DNA of 64,000 nt from Bretschneidera sinensis (taxonomy: Eukaryota > Streptophyta > Magnoliopsida > Brassicales > Akaniaceae). The translations under genes and the position numbers were made by a program. The number at the start of each line of letters is the position of its first letter. The stretch's first letter is position 1. The stretch spans positions 113,007,036 to 113,071,035 of the forward strand of contig CM043699.1 in assembly GCA_023935145.1 (NCBI GenBank). The letters run 5' to 3'. The notes under the pieces are model-generated. The model searched no databases and was not told where the DNA came from. It saw nothing but the letters and a program-made list of their open reading frames with translations. This document shows positions 61,061 to 64,000 of this stretch, one piece after another.

Positions 61061-64000
61061 TCAATGGCAGTTTTGTAATATCACAAGAAATGAGTATTTA
61101 AATTTCATTTAATATATAAGAGGTCTTTTATTGGATCATTGATTCTGCCCAAAGCTATATTAATTTTATTCCTCCTCAAGATGCAAGATTAAGAAATCCA
61201 ATACAGTGGACGATTCCTCCACAATGTGCAAGACTAAGAAATCCAAAAACAGTGGATGATTTTTTTTTTAAGATCTAATTAGTTAAAATTGATTTGGGTA
61301 ACGAAGATATGGCAAAATGGAGCATTATGCATTATGGGTGGGAAGTTTAAAGTTAGATGTTTCTATAAGACCCTATTTTGGCTTTTATAGAAAAAGATTC
61401 AAACTTTTTTGTAAAACTATTTGAAAGACTTTGCCCTCTCCAAGGGGCTTCTTGAGAAAGAATTGTGGGTTTGATCATTGGCATCTTCAATAAAGAAAAA
61501 ATGAAATGTTTAGATGAATCGATACCATTTTTGTAGGAAAAAAATCAAATTTATCCATCATTTTTTTACTTAAGTTATTTTTGAACTCCATTATTTTGGG
61601 AGTTGCTTTATCGGATTTTAGGTATTTTTTTTTAATTTGTATGAGCTTCATTTTTAAAGAAATATAGACTTTGAATAATTGTCAGATTTCTAAATAAAAT
61701 AAGGAAGTTACTACTTTGATCCTTTTGTTATTATGTGGATGGTGTAGTTGAAAACAAAAAGAAAGAATTTTTTAGAATATTGAGAGAGATAGCACATTTT
61801 TTTAAATATGACTAACTTGATCTTTTTTTTCTAGCAAAATGTTTTTCAGATACACTTCAACTTATAAAATATAAAATCACTTTCTTTGAAAATATTCTTT
61901 TGTTTACGGATCGCATTTTGTTGATATTTTTTACTTATAAAAAAATATTATTTCACAATTTTTTATTTATTTAGGTTATTATAGCTCGAATGCCGATCAA
62001 CAGTTCTTCTTTCGTTAGATATGACATCATTATTACAATATGTCCTCAGTCAGCCTTTGGGGTGGAACTCTGAGATGAGACTAGTGCCCTAGCTGGCTTA
62101 CCTTCAAATGCATGCTAAACAATGTAGTCTCTGAGTAATTTCCAACTGCAGTGCACAATTATTATGGTGCCGGTTGATTTCCTTTTAAAGCTGAATTTAA
62201 ACAATTTTGCTTAAATCAAATTTATCTTCAATTTTATGAAAAAATAACTCCGCATAAGTACACATGAGAGCTAAATCAAAACAGCAAAAAAGTGAAGAAA
62301 GAAATTACATAAACCCATATGCAAACAGAAATCTAAGTACAAACTCATTTTTAGCTTCATCTCAAAACAAATAATCCTTCAAATCTGCTTTTGAGTAATC
62401 CATTTTCAATGTCAGCAAAGCATTCTCCTGCGGTAAGAGGAGGAAGATTCCGAGTATTGCGCTTTTTAAGTTATGTTTGTGCCACCCAATCTTACGGTGA
62501 TTCCAGTACTGTTTGGGATAAAGCATTAAGCCTATGTTTGGATTCCGGGAAATACAGAGAAAGGAAAGGGAGAAGTACACGTACCTCTTCAATAAATTTA
62601 AAGAGGTACGCATACTCCTCCCTTTCCTTTTTATCCATTCCCCTCAATCTTGTTTGGTAAATGTGTTGCATTTGTTTTTCTTCACCACCCTCTCAGCATT
62701 ACCATTTCCTGTAGAGATGGTCTGTTTTTGAATTTTCTCATTCGGTTGAAGCACGGAATCAGTAGATTCCTTGATCCAGGTAGTCTGTTTTTGCATTTTT
62801 TTCACTCAACTGGGGCAAAGAATCAGCAAATTCCCTGGGTAGATGTGATGGTGCATCCTCATGATCATCATAATGATCAACAATGGTATTTTTTTCATCA
62901 TGCACAGACACTGCAAGAATTTCCAACCTGTCCTACAAATTCCTCATAAGGGCATCATAGTCCCCAAAAAGGCCTGTTTCCATGTCACAAATCTGCACAA
63001 CAATCAAATAAAAGGATTGAGCACCATGAAGAAAAAGACTAATGTAACTGGAGCTGTAATTCAGGAGATATTAACATCACAGGCGTGCATGCGCATGACT
63101 CAAGTCACTCACTGAAGCTAATGAAAAGTGCATCGAGGGTAATTTTTTTTTTTAAAAAAAGGAAGAAAAATTCAATGAAAGGAATGAAAAAAGTAAAATT
63201 TACTTCACAACTACAGAGGGTTTCATGTTTCCTACATCAAACAGCTAATGATCAAATATCTGAATTAATAAAACAATGATCAACAATTACATAGATTGCT
63301 TGATGGTTCTAATATGAGAACAGTAACGTAAAGGGGCCTTTCATCAACTATGGAGCACTACCAATGAGTTTATGTCTCTGCCAAGCTGATTAAGATACAA
63401 AATTAAGGGCACAAGACACGATGCGCTTAAAATGTTTCACCCTAGGTAAAATCAAGATATTCGAGGTCCACCTAACTGAGCCCAGCTGCACACAAAAGCA
63501 GGCAGAAAATCAAATAACAGTTGCTAGCTGCTAGACAAAGCTTGAATGCATACAAGTAATTCAATATTTCCCCAGTTCTACTACAGCATGGTTAGCCACA
63601 ATCAGCAAAAATCAAGAAAAGAAATTTAAACTACAGCATAAATGAAGGAGTCCCAGAACTTGGGTCGCTGATTATGTGAACAATTCTATCTCAAAATAGG
63701 GTAGGTGTGTGTCCCAAAAGACCGGTGTTGATCCTTATATAAACATATATGTTGGTCAAACAGCCATGTGAGCAAGCATTGTGTATTTTGGGTAACGAGG
63801 TATCCAGGCCGTCGGCCCGACTAATCCACGGGTAGATGCAAGCCAGCCCACATGTACAAGGTAAAGCTCAGAATTCAGCAGGAAGTGGCCAGGGAGTTAA
63901 TTGCACTCAGTGAAGCAAGCACCATGAAAGATTGAAGTCATTCGAAAAACTTCAGGTTGGAAGAGAAAATTGAGTAGGCCAAACCTTAAAATCATGATAT
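61061..64000. other. Right-end region without a recognised gene
   Basis: AT-rich DNA with small repeats: a 45-bp tandem pair at 61168-61257 (ATTCCTCC, TAAGAAATCCAA), a tail motif TTACTTATAAAAAAA at 61931-61945, a hairpin at 62560-62630, and a diverged tandem pair of about 65 bp at 62718-62845 (GTCTGTTTTTG..., AATCAG.A.ATTCC). From 63300 on the base composition is more balanced and may belong to a gene that continues beyond the window, but I cannot identify exons. Confidence 0.45.
62560..62630. repeat. Hairpin-forming inverted repeat (71 bp)
   Basis: Arms AAAGGAAAGGGAG...GTACCTCTT (62560-62589) and AAGAGGTAC...CTCCCTTTCCTTT (62601-62630) pair almost completely around an 11-base AT loop, with mismatches only in the middle (GTACACGTA against TACGCATAC). 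Confidence 0.75.

Overview
The window is plant nuclear DNA, most likely from a eudicot. Its three protein-coding genes are split by AT-rich introns with GT-AG borders, and their products match plant families. Nothing looks bacterial, viral or organellar. The species cannot be named from the sequence alone.

Layout: (1) 1-6373, minus strand: 5' part of a gamma-SNAP gene (vesicle fusion), running off the left edge. Its introns hold LINE/SINE scraps, an antisense RNase H-like relic and a possible cryptic exon. (2) 6374-8730: intergenic DNA with a Stowaway-type MITE, an old LTR-like repeat and a small secreted proline-rich protein gene broken by one stop codon. (3) 8731-38225: a four-layer nest of retrotransposons. 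A Tat-lineage Ty3/gypsy element (plus strand) was split by a gag-only gypsy-type element (minus strand). The right LTR of that element was in turn hit by a Sirevirus-like Ty1/copia element (plus strand) and by a probable solo LTR. Each layer is delimited by TG...CA or near-TG...CA ends and by a 5-bp target duplication (CCAAC/GCAAC, AGTGG/AGTGA, GAAGT/GAAGT, GGGCT/GGGCT). (4) 40336-49651, minus: a complete 10-exon SBT2-type subtilase of about 843 residues. (5) 49990-54249: gene-free, with small hairpin elements. (6) 54250-61060, minus: a complete cytosolic prolyl-tRNA synthetase, 11 coding exons, about 500 residues, with a 5'UTR intron. (7) 61061-64000: no recognised gene.

The host genes share no pathway (membrane fusion, secreted proteolysis, translation) and are simply neighbours. 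The retroelements carry the more unusual content. The Tat element has a second (archaeal-type) RNase H, a 49-bp minisatellite and an antisense, apparently intron-bearing gene with its own TATA box. The Sirevirus-like element has an extra ORF after pol and arrays of the palindrome CCAGTCGACTGG in both LTRs and in the pol-to-ORF spacer. The gag-only element has long LTRs and no pol. Nearly all premature stops I read in the gypsy layers fit C-to-T change. Several introns carry tiny poly(A)-tail insertions flanked by target duplications, resembling extremely truncated LINE insertions.

All exon borders come from reading the sequence against remembered family architecture; no alignment or search was run.
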